Assembly (NCBI GenBank): GCA_017940385.1
Contig: JAGAYS010000017.1
Coordinates: 27,797-91,796, forward strand
Reading direction: 5' to 3'
Origin: Ruminobacter sp.
Lineage (GTDB): Bacteria; Pseudomonadota; Gammaproteobacteria; Enterobacterales; Succinivibrionaceae
DNA length: 64,000 nucleotides
Shown in pieces: positions 8,435-17,581 of this stretch. The position numbers and the translations under genes were made by a program. Under the pieces are notes generated by a model. That model made no database searches. It was not told the DNA's origin and worked only from the letters and a program-made list of their open reading frames with translations. Position 1 is the first letter of the stretch; each line of letters begins with the position of its first letter.

Positions 8435-11400
8435 TTATTTCTTGGTGATCATAGAGTCGACCTTGGCTTCAGCTTCCTTTTTCTTATCTCTTTCAGCCTT
8501 CAGACAGTCCTGACATCTTGAGTAGATTTCAGAACCGTACATCAGTTCATCACCTTCGGTTACAACGTAACTTCTGTTGCATTCATGACACTTACTGATT
8601 GTCTTGGTATGCATGAACTTGGTCTTGCATGACTGACAGAACTTAGGACTGTCATCACCGCCGACCTTGATGTCTCTGTAGCTTACCAGGAAGGTCTTAC
8701 CACAGCATGAGCACTTTGCAAGGCGACCTCTCTGATTGAAGCAGTGGTGACAGAATCCGTCAGTTACGCTGGCATCAATCTTTGAAACCGCTGAACGGCA
8801 GAGCTTACATTCAACACTGGTTGAAGAGTCTGCAGATGCCGCTCTTGAAGGAGAGAGCTCAAGTGCCATAGGAGCCACGGCAGGATTAGTAATCTCCGCC
8901 AGGAACTTGTTCATCAGAACAAGCCATTCGTTCACGGTCTTACGGCGATCTGATTCATGGTAACCGGTAGACAGTGAGGAAATGAACGCTTCCTTAATGT
9001 ACTGAGGCAGATAACTCCAGATGTAGAATGCTTCATCCTTTGGCGGAACCATCGGATCAAATACATTTTCAGGGAATCTGAAAGCGGTAAGCTTATCTAC
9101 CGGAACCCCCTGGAGATGGCTGGTTACATACGGACTTCTGCCCAGGAAAAGAAGCTTGAACAGTGTATATGCAACCACATATCTGTCGCTGATTTCGCCG
9201 GCCATGTTGGCTGAAAGCTCACTTGAAAGTTCAGGAGCAGTCACGGCATTCAGAACAGGCAGATAAGGATAATCACCAATCTGCATTCTTTCGAGGTTCA
9301 GGAAAGACACCTTCTTATAAGCATCAATCGCAATTGCATTAAGATCCTCAACACCGAGGAAGATGTTAAGTTCATGCAGCTTGGCAACCTTATTCAGGTA
9401 ATCCAGAGCCATCTTAACAAGATCAATGCGGTTATAGCCGTGGAAGTAGTACTCTCTTGAATTGCACATTACCTGCAGTGATGTGGTGTTTATCTTTCTC
9501 ATAACGCAGCCAACAATATCACCGGCAGCGTTCTTGATAAGAGCACGAGGCCACTCAATGCCGTCAATGTTAACCTGATTTTCCATCATGGTTTCAAGCT
9601 TTGCAATCATGGAAGCATTCAGAGAATTTCTGCCGAAGATCTTGATGATTGTTTCAGGATCCTTTTCATTGGCGTAAATTGCAAGGCTCTGGCTCATGAT
9701 AATAGGATTCGTCAGTTTAACTTCGGCACCGTTGATGAACACGCTGTCATTAAGCTTAGGAATCTCAACAATACCGAGACCTACGGTAACCTGATACGGA
9801 TTACCGGTTCTGGCGAACGGAGCCTGAGCGGAATTATCCTTTGAGGAAACCACGCTGCGATCCTCTGAAACCTGCTTAACGTCAATTGATTCCTCAACAC
9901 TGGAAGCTTCGGTTCTTACGGCAGCAACTTCCTTAACGGCACCGGCCTTCACGCCGTCCTGACTGCTGATGACAATATCAACGGTCTGGGACTGGGTTGA
10001 AGTTGCATCGGTTCTGGTCTGAGTCTGCTGAAGTGCAGCTTCAGGCTTTCTGCTTTCGAGTTCCCTGGTTCTTTCCTCGATCATCTGATTAACGCGTGCG
10101 TAATCCTGAGTACTTCTTTCAGGATTGGTCTTCTGCACGCTTGATGACTTAGGCTTGTCACTGAACAGTGAACTGTCAAAGCCGCGTACGTCAGCAACCT
10201 TTCTGGCAGTCTGACCGGCAGAGTTTACGGCATTGCCGTATCTGCTCTTGCGCTTGTCATTGGCATTATAGAAGCTTGCGGAATCCAGATTTCTTCTGAC
10301 TGAAACTTCGCTTCTCTGGCTTGCTTCATAGTTACGAAGCATTTCCTTGCGCTTTTCATTCATGTCGAAATCTTCAACAGGAGTATCATCCTTGATCTTT
10401 GAAGACTTGCCGTATACGTAATCAGCGTTTTCGCCTTCAAGTTCAAACTCCTCTATTGCCTTAACGGTGTTAACGTCTCTGGCATAATCGGCAGCTTCCT
10501 TTTCCTGACGGTTCTTCTCAGCCTTAAGAGCTTCAACGAGACCGATATTGTTGATACGGTGACGTTCCTGAAGTTCTTCGGCCTTGTCGGAAGTGATGTT
10601 GAATCCGCCGGTAGTCTTGTCCAGCTTAAAGTTCTGGGTAACATGAGGAACCTTGATCTTGCCGAGAGCAATATCCTCCTCACGCTGCTTGGCTTCCTGA
10701 GCAAGACGAGCCTTTTCTTCAGCTTCTCTTTCCTTCTGGATCTTTTCAAGTTCCTTTCCGGTCAGGTTGAAGCCTGCGGCACTAGGCTTGAGCTGTAAGG
10801 CAGCCGGAGTCTTGTCCTCATCACGGATTGCGTCAGATTCACCGAAGGAAGTGTTTGACTTCACCTGATCGATGGATGAGAGCATTTCATTAACTATTGA
10901 CTTACCCTTGGCGGCATACTCTTCCTTGGACATCTTCACTGGATTAAGTTTTTTGATCAGATCCTGAGCATTGTTTCTGCCGCTGTCGATACTGGTAACA
11001 TCAGCTCTTCTGACAGCTGATTCAGCTTCAGACTTAACCATTTCTGAAGCGAGCTCAACGGTCTTGGCAAATGACTTCTTAATCTCCTCGGTTCTCTCAG
11101 CCATTGAGGAAGCGCTGCCGACCATTACACTGTTTTCTGCCTTGGTCTTTCTGGCAAGTGTAGATACGGCATCCTTATATGAGGTAGATGAGCCTGCAGT
11201 AATGCTTTCTCCTGTTGAACCTGAATCAGTATCAGCCTTTTCAGCACGGTTACTGCTATCGATAATGCTGTCAGCTATATCTGATACTCTGAATCTGTTG
11301 AAGTCGTTAACGATATTCGTCTTGTCATCAACAGAAACGTTCTTCAGCACATCACTTGCGGTAATTCCGCTGTCATTGGTCTTAACATTCTGAGAAGCCT

Positions 11401-14400
11401 GAGCACCGTCATGGATCTTAACCGCATCAGCAAGAGACACGGAAGCACCCTTACTATCAAAACTGCTCTTCTTGACACTTGGCTTGGCAGGAACGTCACT
11501 GCTTACTGCAGTGCCTGAATCCAAAGCAATTCTGGTAGTTTCATGGCTTAAATTGAGAAGCTTCTTATCATCAGAGCTGATTGTCTCAGCCTTCTTTTCT
11601 TCGACCTTTGCAGGTGCTGCTTCGGCCTTCTTTTCTTCAGCCTTTGCAGGTGCTGCTTCAGTCTTCTTTTCTTCAGTATCTTCCGCTTTCTTCTTTACGG
11701 TAAACATGAAGTTTGAACCGCTGGAAACAAAGCTGTACTTGGCATGCTCGCCTGCATGAGTATCAGAATGTTCTTCTGATGCAACTGAATCATCATGCTT
11801 CTTCTTAAAGGTGAACTTATAGTTTGAACCGCTTGATACAAACTTTACTGCTTTTGCTTCATGTTCTGACGAATCATGTTCTGCAGGTGAATCATTCTTT
11901 GACTCGTGCTTCTTTGTAAAGTTGAAGCCCAGGCCGGAAGACATGAATTTCACCTTTTTGTTATGTTCATCGTTATCGTTAAGAATGTCAGTATCACCAA
12001 CTATACCGGCAATTGACTCCTTAATACTCTTCTGAGCCTTTATTGCATCTTCAGCAGATTCGCTGGCGCCGTTTGCAACACCTATAACCGGATCGACGCT
12101 CTTGGATTCTTCAGCTTTTTCGGCTACATCAGTCTTAACTTCTTCGATCTTTTCGGTTAATGAAGCCTTAACTTCGGCAGCCTTGTCTGCAACAGCAGTC
12201 TTAGCCTCGTCAACCTTAGCCTTGGCATCAGCAACCTTTTCAGCGGTTTCCGCCTTAACTGCTTCTACCTTTTCAGTTACGGCAGTCTTGGCTTCAACAG
12301 CCTTTTCTGCAACTGCAGTCTTAACCTCTTCAGCCTTAGCCTTGGCATCAGCAACCTTTTCAGCGGTTTCCGCCTTAACTGCTTCTACCTTTTCAGTTAC
12401 GGCAGTCTTGGCTTCAACAGCCTTTTCAGCAACTAAAGTCTTAACTTCAGCTACCTTTTCAGCAACATCAGCCTTAACTGCTTCAGCCTTTTCACTGATA
12501 TCTGACTTAATTTCTTCAACTTTGGCTTCTACTGTTTTCTGTACAGCTTCCACCTTTTCAGTCACATCATTTTTGACGGGTTCAACAACTTCCTTGCTCT
12601 CCGTCTTTACTTCTTTAGCATTTTCTTCGGCCTTATTCTTTTTACGACCAAAAAGTGAGAAACCGAAAAAACCTCTGTGCTTTTTTTCTTCCTTAACTAC
12701 AGGTTTGGCTTCTACCTTTTCAACGATCTTTTCTTCAGGCTTTTCTTCAACCTTTTCGACGGTCTTTTCTACAGGCTTTTCTTCAACCTTTTCGACGATC
12801 TTCTCTTCAGGCTTTACTTCAACCTTTTCGACGATCTTCTCTTCAGGCTTTACTTCAACCTTTTCGACGATCTTCTCTTCAGGCTTTACTTCAACCTTTT
12901 CAACGATCTTTTCTTCAGACTTGTTTTCAACCTTAGCATCAACCTTCACTTCCGTCTTTGCTTCCGGCTTAACGTCAGCCTTTACTTCAGGTTTTACTTC
13001 GACCTTTTGAGCTGCCTGCACCGGTTGCTTTTCAGGAGCGGATACTTCTGGCTTAACAATCTGTTCAGTTTTTGCCCCGGTGAAAACAGAGTCAAAAGAT
13101 TCAACCTTTGTGTCTTCCTGAGGCTCAATCTTTTCAACAGATACGGAATCGGCAACACTCTTGGCGGCACCGACAACGGAAACAGTAGTTTTGGTTCCGG
13201 TCACTGCAGGTTCAGTCTTCTTTTCCAGGGTGACAGGAGTTTCAATCTTCTTTCCAATCTGAGCCGGCTGCTGAACTCTATCAGCTATGGACGGCTTCTT
13301 TTCGTCACTCTTAACGAACTGAAGATTGTTGTTCTGATTAACCTGACGGATAACGCTGTCGTCAGTGGAGGCAACCTCAGGATTAATCGTGGAAGCCTTA
13401 ACTGATGAAGTGGCTAACGGAGCAACCACATCCTGAGACTTAGGCTGAACGACGGCCTTTGCAAAATCCTTGGATTTTGCAAACATCATTTCATTATTCT
13501 TTGTTGCATCGGATTCAACAACGAGATCGGAGAAATCAGAGTTATTTACCTTAATTATAGGATCGGCAACAGGCTTCTTTTCCTCTGCAGGCTTTGCCGG
13601 TGCTCTTTCAATCTGCTTCTTCTTTTCGTCTTCTTCAATGCTGGCTGCAGTACGCGCTTTGGAAAGTTCCGCGTACTTTGCAAAAGAATCCTCATTTGAG
13701 TTAAGGAAATCCTTCACCTTTGCGAAAAGGCTGTTTATATCATTTTTCCAAGGACTGGAAGGATAATCAGTGCAGGCATCTCCATCCTTAATCTTGAACG
13801 GACATACCCAGCGGCCTGAAAGATCAGGCTCGTTCATGTTGTAGAACTCACTTGCTCTGCTGTCACTGAAAGTCAGAACACCTACATTCTTTTCTGTTCT
13901 GAATTTTCTGACCGTGGCACTGTCGTCCTTGCCCTCAAGATGCGGATTGAACGTAATCGCACCAAACTCTCTGTCGAGTCGGCTGTAGCTGGAATCGGCA
14001 AAATGACTTATCTTGACTTCATTGTAGAATTTGTCAAGGTCAGGCTTACATATATAGAACTTGTACTTAAAACTCGGATTATTGAACAGATTCAGGTCAT
14101 CAAGGAAGAATGAGGTATTTTCAAAAAACAATGATGACATATCAATGATAATCGAATCCATCTTCGCAGCTTCGGCAGGAGAATTACCGAGGCTGGCATA
14201 CTTGTTTCTGATCCCCTTGAAATAATCCAGCGAAGCTTCAAGATTGATGCACTTTATAAACAGATTGTTACTGTCAAAAGTGTCCTCACTGTTCTTGATA
14301 CTGGTAGCCTGATCGTAGTTCTGAGTGATAAACAGTGTATTGCCGTCTGAATGATGACTGCTTATAAGATCACCGACCGAATCACAGTCCACGATGCTTA

Positions 14401-14659
14401 AACGACCGCTTCTCTGCAGAATATCAAGGTTATTCTTCAGGTTCTTCTCATTTGCCAGTACTTTACGGACATGTTTAATATAATCGCAGTTAACATTTAA
14501 CTTCTGATTATATTTACGAAGGGTCGGAACCACCAGATCAACGAACGGATTAAAGTCTTCCGGGCTCTTAAAGCATTCCTGATCTATATATATGATAAAG
14601 TCTCTTACAAGCGAGCTAATTATCTTCTGTTCATTATTTTTTTTGTCTGTATCGTTCAT
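8435..14659 (-). CDS. Giant repeat protein with C-terminal pseudokinase and three zinc ribbons
   Basis: About 2074 residues. The chosen ATG at 14659 has GGAAAGG 9 bases upstream; an ATG at 14713 in the same frame lacks a site. Four regions are visible. (1) Residues about 1-320 are globular and loosely reminiscent of PIN/NYN-like folds (IIYIDQECF, then TLFITQNYDQA, then SIIIDMSSLFF), low certainty. (2) About 1,300 residues are low-complexity and Lys/Glu/Ala/Val/Ser-rich, including 12-residue VEVKPEEKIVEK units and 40-residue Ala/Lys helical repeats. (3) Residues about 1630-1940 resemble the kinase domain of YegI/TerY-associated proteins: K in TIIKIF, a WPRALI...VGCVMRKI element, and LGVEDLNAIAI at the catalytic loop. 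The loop Asn is Ala and the DFG-equivalent acidic residues are replaced (LNLERMQI), so it is probably inactive. (4) Six CxxC pairs form three zinc ribbons in the last 125 residues. No signal peptide, so cytoplasmic. It stands alone, without the usual VWA or PP2C partners. Function unknown; a scaffold is plausible. Confidence 0.8.
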   Translation of the reverse strand: MNDTDKKNNEQKIISSLVRDFIIYIDQECFKSPEDFNPFVDLVVPTLRKYNQKLNVNCDYIKHVRKVLANEKNLKNNLDILQRSGRLSIVDCDSVGDLISSHHSDGNTLFITQNYDQATSIKNSEDTFDSNNLFIKCINLEASLDYFKGIRNKYASLGNSPAEAAKMDSIIIDMSSLFFENTSFFLDDLNLFNNPSFKYKFYICKPDLDKFYNEVKISHFADSSYSRLDREFGAITFNPHLEGKDDSATVRKFRTEKNVGVLTFSDSRASEFYNMNEPDLSGRWVCPFKIKDGDACTDYPSSPWKNDINSLFAKVKDFLNSNEDSFAKYAELSKARTAASIEEDEKKKQIERAPAKPAEEKKPVADPIIKVNNSDFSDLVVESDATKNNEMMFAKSKDFAKAVVQPKSQDVVAPLATSSVKASTINPEVASTDDSVIRQVNQNNNLQFVKSDEKKPSIADRVQQPAQIGKKIETPVTLEKKTEPAVTGTKTTVSVVGAAKSVADSVSVEKIEPQEDTKVESFDSVFTGAKTEQIVKPEVSAPEKQPVQAAQKVEVKPEVKADVKPEAKTEVKVDAKVENKSEEKIVEKVEVKPEEKIVEKVEVKPEEKIVEKVEVKPEEKIVEKVEEKPVEKTVEKVEEKPEEKIVEKVEAKPVVKEEKKHRGFFGFSLFGRKKNKAEENAKEVKTESKEVVEPVKNDVTEKVEAVQKTVEAKVEEIKSDISEKAEAVKADVAEKVAEVKTLVAEKAVEAKTAVTEKVEAVKAETAEKVADAKAKAEEVKTAVAEKAVEAKTAVTEKVEAVKAETAEKVADAKAKVDEAKTAVADKAAEVKASLTEKIEEVKTDVAEKAEESKSVDPVIGVANGASESAEDAIKAQKSIKESIAGIVGDTDILNDNDEHNKKVKFMSSGLGFNFTKKHESKNDSPAEHDSSEHEAKAVKFVSSGSNYKFTFKKKHDDSVASEEHSDTHAGEHAKYSFVSSGSNFMFTVKKKAEDTEEKKTEAAPAKAEEKKAEAAPAKVEEKKAETISSDDKKLLNLSHETTRIALDSGTAVSSDVPAKPSVKKSSFDSKGASVSLADAVKIHDGAQASQNVKTNDSGITASDVLKNVSVDDKTNIVNDFNRFRVSDIADSIIDSSNRAEKADTDSGSTGESITAGSSTSYKDAVSTLARKTKAENSVMVGSASSMAERTEEIKKSFAKTVELASEMVKSEAESAVRRADVTSIDSGRNNAQDLIKKLNPVKMSKEEYAAKGKSIVNEMLSSIDQVKSNTSFGESDAIRDEDKTPAALQLKPSAAGFNLTGKELEKIQKEREAEEKARLAQEAKQREEDIALGKIKVPHVTQNFKLDKTTGGFNITSDKAEELQERHRINNIGLVEALKAEKNRQEKEAADYARDVNTVKAIEEFELEGENADYVYGKSSKIKDDTPVEDFDMNEKRKEMLRNYEASQRSEVSVRRNLDSASFYNANDKRKSRYGNAVNSAGQTARKVADVRGFDSSLFSDKPKSSSVQKTNPERSTQDYARVNQMIEERTRELESRKPEAALQQTQTRTDATSTQSQTVDIVISSQDGVKAGAVKEVAAVRTEASSVEESIDVKQVSEDRSVVSSKDNSAQAPFARTGNPYQVTVGLGIVEIPKLNDSVFINGAEVKLTNPIIMSQSLAIYANEKDPETIIKIFGRNSLNASMIAKLETMMENQVNIDGIEWPRALIKNAAGDIVGCVMRKINTTSLQVMCNSREYYFHGYNRIDLVKMALDYLNKVAKLHELNIFLGVEDLNAIAIDAYKKVSFLNLERMQIGDYPYLPVLNAVTAPELSSELSANMAGEISDRYVVAYTLFKLLFLGRSPYVTSHLQGVPVDKLTAFRFPENVFDPMVPPKDEAFYIWSYLPQYIKEAFISSLSTGYHESDRRKTVNEWLVLMNKFLAEITNPAVAPMALELSPSRAASADSSTSVECKLCRSAVSKIDASVTDGFCHHCFNQRGRLAKCSCCGKTFLVSYRDIKVGGDDSPKFCQSCKTKFMHTKTISKCHECNRSYVVTEGDELMYGSEIYSRCQDCLKAERDKKKEAEAKVDSMITKK
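12214..12427 (-). repeat. Two near-perfect 120-bp tandem repeats inside the giant gene
   Basis: The blocks 12214-12307 and 12334-12427 are identical over about 94 bases, with a period of exactly 120 bases (40 codons). They encode Ala/Lys/Glu-rich helical units (EKVEAVKAETAEKVADAKAK). More diverged copies flank them from about 12100 to 12540. Confidence 0.9.
12713..12915 (-). repeat. 36-bp coding tandem repeats inside the giant gene
   Basis: At least three nearly identical 36-base units (12 codons, VEVKPEEKIVEK) plus diverged copies at both ends. The period is a multiple of three, so gain or loss of copies keeps the frame. Confidence 0.9.
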
Positions 14660-15033
14660 AGATCGCCTTTCCAAAAATACACAACCAGCCATTGTCATTA
14701 ATATCGGAGTCACACAGATGTCTGTTTCGCAGTCTCAATGTTGATGAATGATTCCTCTTGACTGCCCCAGAAGGAATCAGGAGCATCATGTGCAACCGTT
14801 CCTCTGACTTACTTATTACATCGATAGATAAAATCGACGCATCAGGGATATTTTAAATGTTTATCCGCAAAAAGACATTCAAAATTCCCAAAAATACTAA
14901 ACGACATCATTTGAACGCGACAACTGTCCAAATGTTAATCACGCGTAACTCTCCTATCTTTATAATGATTACATAAAACGCAAAATTAAAAAACTTACTG
15001 GATCACTAAATCAAAAAAAGATGTTGATTTTAC
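14660..15033. other. Spacer upstream of the giant gene
   Basis: No gene seen. It holds the ribosome-binding site and presumably the promoter of the giant gene, and the 3' side of nth. No clear -35/-10 pair and no strong terminator for nth is visible. Confidence 0.4.
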
Positions 15034-15678
15034 TCACTTTGAGGCCACTGAGACCTTTTTAAAAAAGTGACAGAGAGAGCTTACGGGACAGATGTCGCAT
15101 TTGGGCTTTCTGGCGGTGCAGACATAGCGCCCGTGAAGTATGAGGTGATGATGGGCATTTTTGAGAAAACGTGAAGGAATGCGACGTGCCAGAACATCAC
15201 TCATGAGGTCCGGAGTTTTGGCATGACTGAGCCCTATCCGGTCTGCAACCCGGAATATGTGAGTATCCACGGCAATGGTATTCATGCCGAAAGCAACATT
15301 AAGCACCACTCTGGCGGTTTTGACTCCGACACCCGGAAGAGACGTAAGTTCTGATTCGGTCATTGGAACCCTGCCTCCGAAATCGGAAACAAGTTTCCCT
15401 GACAGCCCCGAAAGATAACGGGCCTTAGCCCTGTAAAGACCTATTGAGGATATGATGCGTTCTATCTCCTCAACGGGAAGTACGGACATTGATTCAGGAT
15501 CCGGAGCAAGCATGAACAGTTCAGGCGTAACCCTGTTAACGGAAGCATCGGTTGCCTGAGCTGAAAGCACCACCGCACAGAGCAGCTCGAATGCGTTACT
15601 GTACTTAAGCTCCGATTGCGGACTGTCATTTATGGATTCGAATATTTCAAAAAGTTCCGTTATCTGTGCCCTGTTCAT
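15034..15678 (-). CDS. nth: Endonuclease III (DNA glycosylase/AP lyase)
   Basis: Removes oxidised pyrimidines in base excision repair and cleaves the abasic site. The protein is 214 residues, as usual. The HhH region carries the catalytic Lys in LPGVGVKTARVVLN, and the catalytic Asp lies in VDTHIFRV. The C-terminal [4Fe-4S] loop has C-x6-C-x2-C-x5-C spacing (CTARKPKCDICPVSSLC). I use ATG 15678, which has GAGGA 8 bases upstream and gives the family N terminus (MNRAQI). The frame is open 32 codons further upstream. It stands alone, unlike the rsx-nth operon of E. coli. Confidence 0.95.
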   Translation of the reverse strand: MNRAQITELFEIFESINDSPQSELKYSNAFELLCAVVLSAQATDASVNRVTPELFMLAPDPESMSVLPVEEIERIISSIGLYRAKARYLSGLSGKLVSDFGGRVPMTESELTSLPGVGVKTARVVLNVAFGMNTIAVDTHIFRVADRIGLSHAKTPDLMSDVLARRIPSRFLKNAHHHLILHGRYVCTARKPKCDICPVSSLCHFFKKVSVASK

Positions 15679-15954
15679 AGCGCAATCCTCAGGTAATGCC
15701 TCAATCCTTTTAATTATAAAACGTTTCGCATAGGAGAAACATGTCTCATGAATTAATTTATCGCAATAAAACAATATAAATTATAGTCGTTGTTTTATAT
15801 TCATTCCGGTGAGCACTCATAATTGATGTATAATAACCTTACTGAGAGAGAATTTTTGAGTCCGCACTGATAATAACAGAGTCTCTGAGATTTGCGGCAT
15901 TCGCTTTCAGAATAACATAAAATTTACACCCACAAACCCCCTGTCGGCAGTCAC

Positions 15955-17325
15955 ATGAGCATAATCAGATACACGGATCCGGACAAGGCCACGCCGGAAG
16001 ACATTTCAAGACTCAGGGCCTATGAAATGAACGCCTCCAGGCGTTATTTTGCCCTGGCTGACTGTAACAATTTCTTTGTGTCATGCGAAAGACTGTTCCG
16101 TCCGGATCTGAAAAACAGACCGGTAATTGTTCTCTCTAACAACGACGGATGCGTAATATCCAGATCAAATGAATCCAAGAAGCTGGGGATCCCCATGGGT
16201 ATTCCTCTGTTCAAGATTAAACATCTTGTCAGCCGGTACGGCATCGCTGTATTCAGCTCCAATTTCGGTCTTTATCTTGACATATCCAACAGAGTTTTTT
16301 CCAAACTCTGCGAGTACGCGGTAAACATTGAAAGATACAGTATAGATGAATCTTTCATCGATCTTACCGGACTTGGAAAAACACTGAACATACATGACCA
16401 CTGCATGGACATCAGGCATGCCGTAACCCATGATGTGGGAATTCCGATATGCGTGGGAGGAGCTTCCACCAAGACCCTGGCAAAAATTGCCAATCACTGT
16501 GCCAAAAAAGGACTTCTGCCGGGCGGAGTCATGACCATTGACACCGACGACGAGAGACTGTTTGCCCTTAAGCAGACTCCCCTTGACGACATATGGGGAA
16601 TCGGCCGTGCCCTTAATGAAAAATTCAGTCGTGATTACGGAATAAAAACCGCATACGATCTTTCCCTTCTGGATCCTGAAAAGGTAAAAAAAAGATTCAG
16701 CGTAACCGTCGCCAACATAATCAGGGAACTCAACGGCATATCATGTCTCACACTTGAAGATGAGCCTCGGCCCAAAAAGCAGATTATGTGGAGCAGAACC
16801 TTCGGACATCACATCGTGGATCTGTCCGAGCTGCGACAGATTGTTGCCGACTTTATCGCCAGAGCGGCGGAAAAACTCAGGGAGGATGGTCAGTATGCAG
16901 GACTTATCAGCATCTTCATCCAGACAAACCTGGCTTCCAAGGTTGACCGGAAATACGCCAAACAGGCCAATGCCAGTCTCAGCATAAAAACCTGCGACAC
17001 TACCGAACTTATGAACGCCGGAATCAGGGTGCTTGAAAGAATCTTTGTCCCAGGCTATCTCTACTATAAAGCTGGAGTCATTCTTGAAGATCTGTCCCCC
17101 GTAAGAGAGTCGCAGTCTGACATGTTCGATACTCCGTGCGAATCAGAGGAACTGCGTCAGAAAAGAGAAAAGCTTCAGAGTGCCGTTGACATTCTTAACC
17201 GAAAAAAACGCAACTCGGTATTTCTGGCCGCACAGGGAATGTATGCTCACTCACAGGTCTCAAAACAGGAACGGCGTTCCCCGTCATACACCACCAGCTG
17301 GGAGGATCTCCCGAAAGTAAAGTAA
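15955..17325 (+). CDS. umuC: Y-family DNA polymerase V catalytic subunit (UmuC-like)
   Basis: Translesion polymerase. The palm/fingers region shows FALADCNNFFVSCERLF, VIVLSNNDGCVISRS and YSIDESFIDLTG (the acidic active-site pair), and VGGASTKTLAKIANHCAKK. The C-terminal little-finger and UmuC tail are present (AGVILEDLSP, then LNRKKRN). Total length is 456 residues from ATG 15955. An alternative ATG at 16027, preceded by CAGGG, gives 432 residues and fits the family N terminus (E. coli UmuC has 422) better. No umuD lies immediately upstream and no canonical LexA box (CTGT-N8-ACAG) is visible. The polymerase is either paired with a UmuD elsewhere or regulated differently. A TATAAT at 15829-15834 may be its -10. 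Confidence 0.93.
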   Translation: MSIIRYTDPDKATPEDISRLRAYEMNASRRYFALADCNNFFVSCERLFRPDLKNRPVIVLSNNDGCVISRSNESKKLGIPMGIPLFKIKHLVSRYGIAVFSSNFGLYLDISNRVFSKLCEYAVNIERYSIDESFIDLTGLGKTLNIHDHCMDIRHAVTHDVGIPICVGGASTKTLAKIANHCAKKGLLPGGVMTIDTDDERLFALKQTPLDDIWGIGRALNEKFSRDYGIKTAYDLSLLDPEKVKKRFSVTVANIIRELNGISCLTLEDEPRPKKQIMWSRTFGHHIVDLSELRQIVADFIARAAEKLREDGQYAGLISIFIQTNLASKVDRKYAKQANASLSIKTCDTTELMNAGIRVLERIFVPGYLYYKAGVILEDLSPVRESQSDMFDTPCESEELRQKREKLQSAVDILNRKKRNSVFLAAQGMYAHSQVSKQERRSPSYTTSWEDLPKVK

Positions 17326-17490
17326 TCCATGAATGATCACTCCGCACATCCCGTTTACTGATTTTACCTTTGCACGTTACGCAATTCCGCAAAGTCCTGA
17401 GCCAATTTCCGGCATGGCTCCAGCTTCGATAACTGTCTGACATATTTTTGCTTTTATGTGACCGCCTGTTTAATGTACATTAAACTAATA

Positions 17491-17520
17491 TTGTACTGGC
17501 TATTTACTATAGTGTATATT
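17491..17520 (+). promoter_or_regulatory. Likely promoter of the tandem-HTH gene
   Basis: TTGTAC, an 18-base spacer and TATATT. The predicted start near 17527 favours the internal ATG at 17582 over the upstream one at 17522. Confidence 0.4.
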
Positions 17521-17581
17521 TTTGATACTATATAAAAACCAAATCAGTACATTTAATTTTTCTACTAATATCAAAATTAAC

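Noticed and set aside
12713-12915. Regular 36-bp repeats resembling a CRISPR array
   Set aside because: The units are contiguous with no unique spacers and translate in frame into 12-residue repeats of the giant protein.
12102-13405. Long plus-strand open frames (302 and 242 codons)
   Set aside because: They are antisense shadows of the low-complexity repeats in the giant minus-strand gene, with repetitive Ser/Thr/Phe composition and no ribosome-binding sites.
15781-15954. Possible LexA box upstream of umuC (CTGATAATAACAG)
   Set aside because: The spacing is CTG-N7-CAG rather than the CTGT-N8-ACAG needed for a gammaproteobacterial LexA site.
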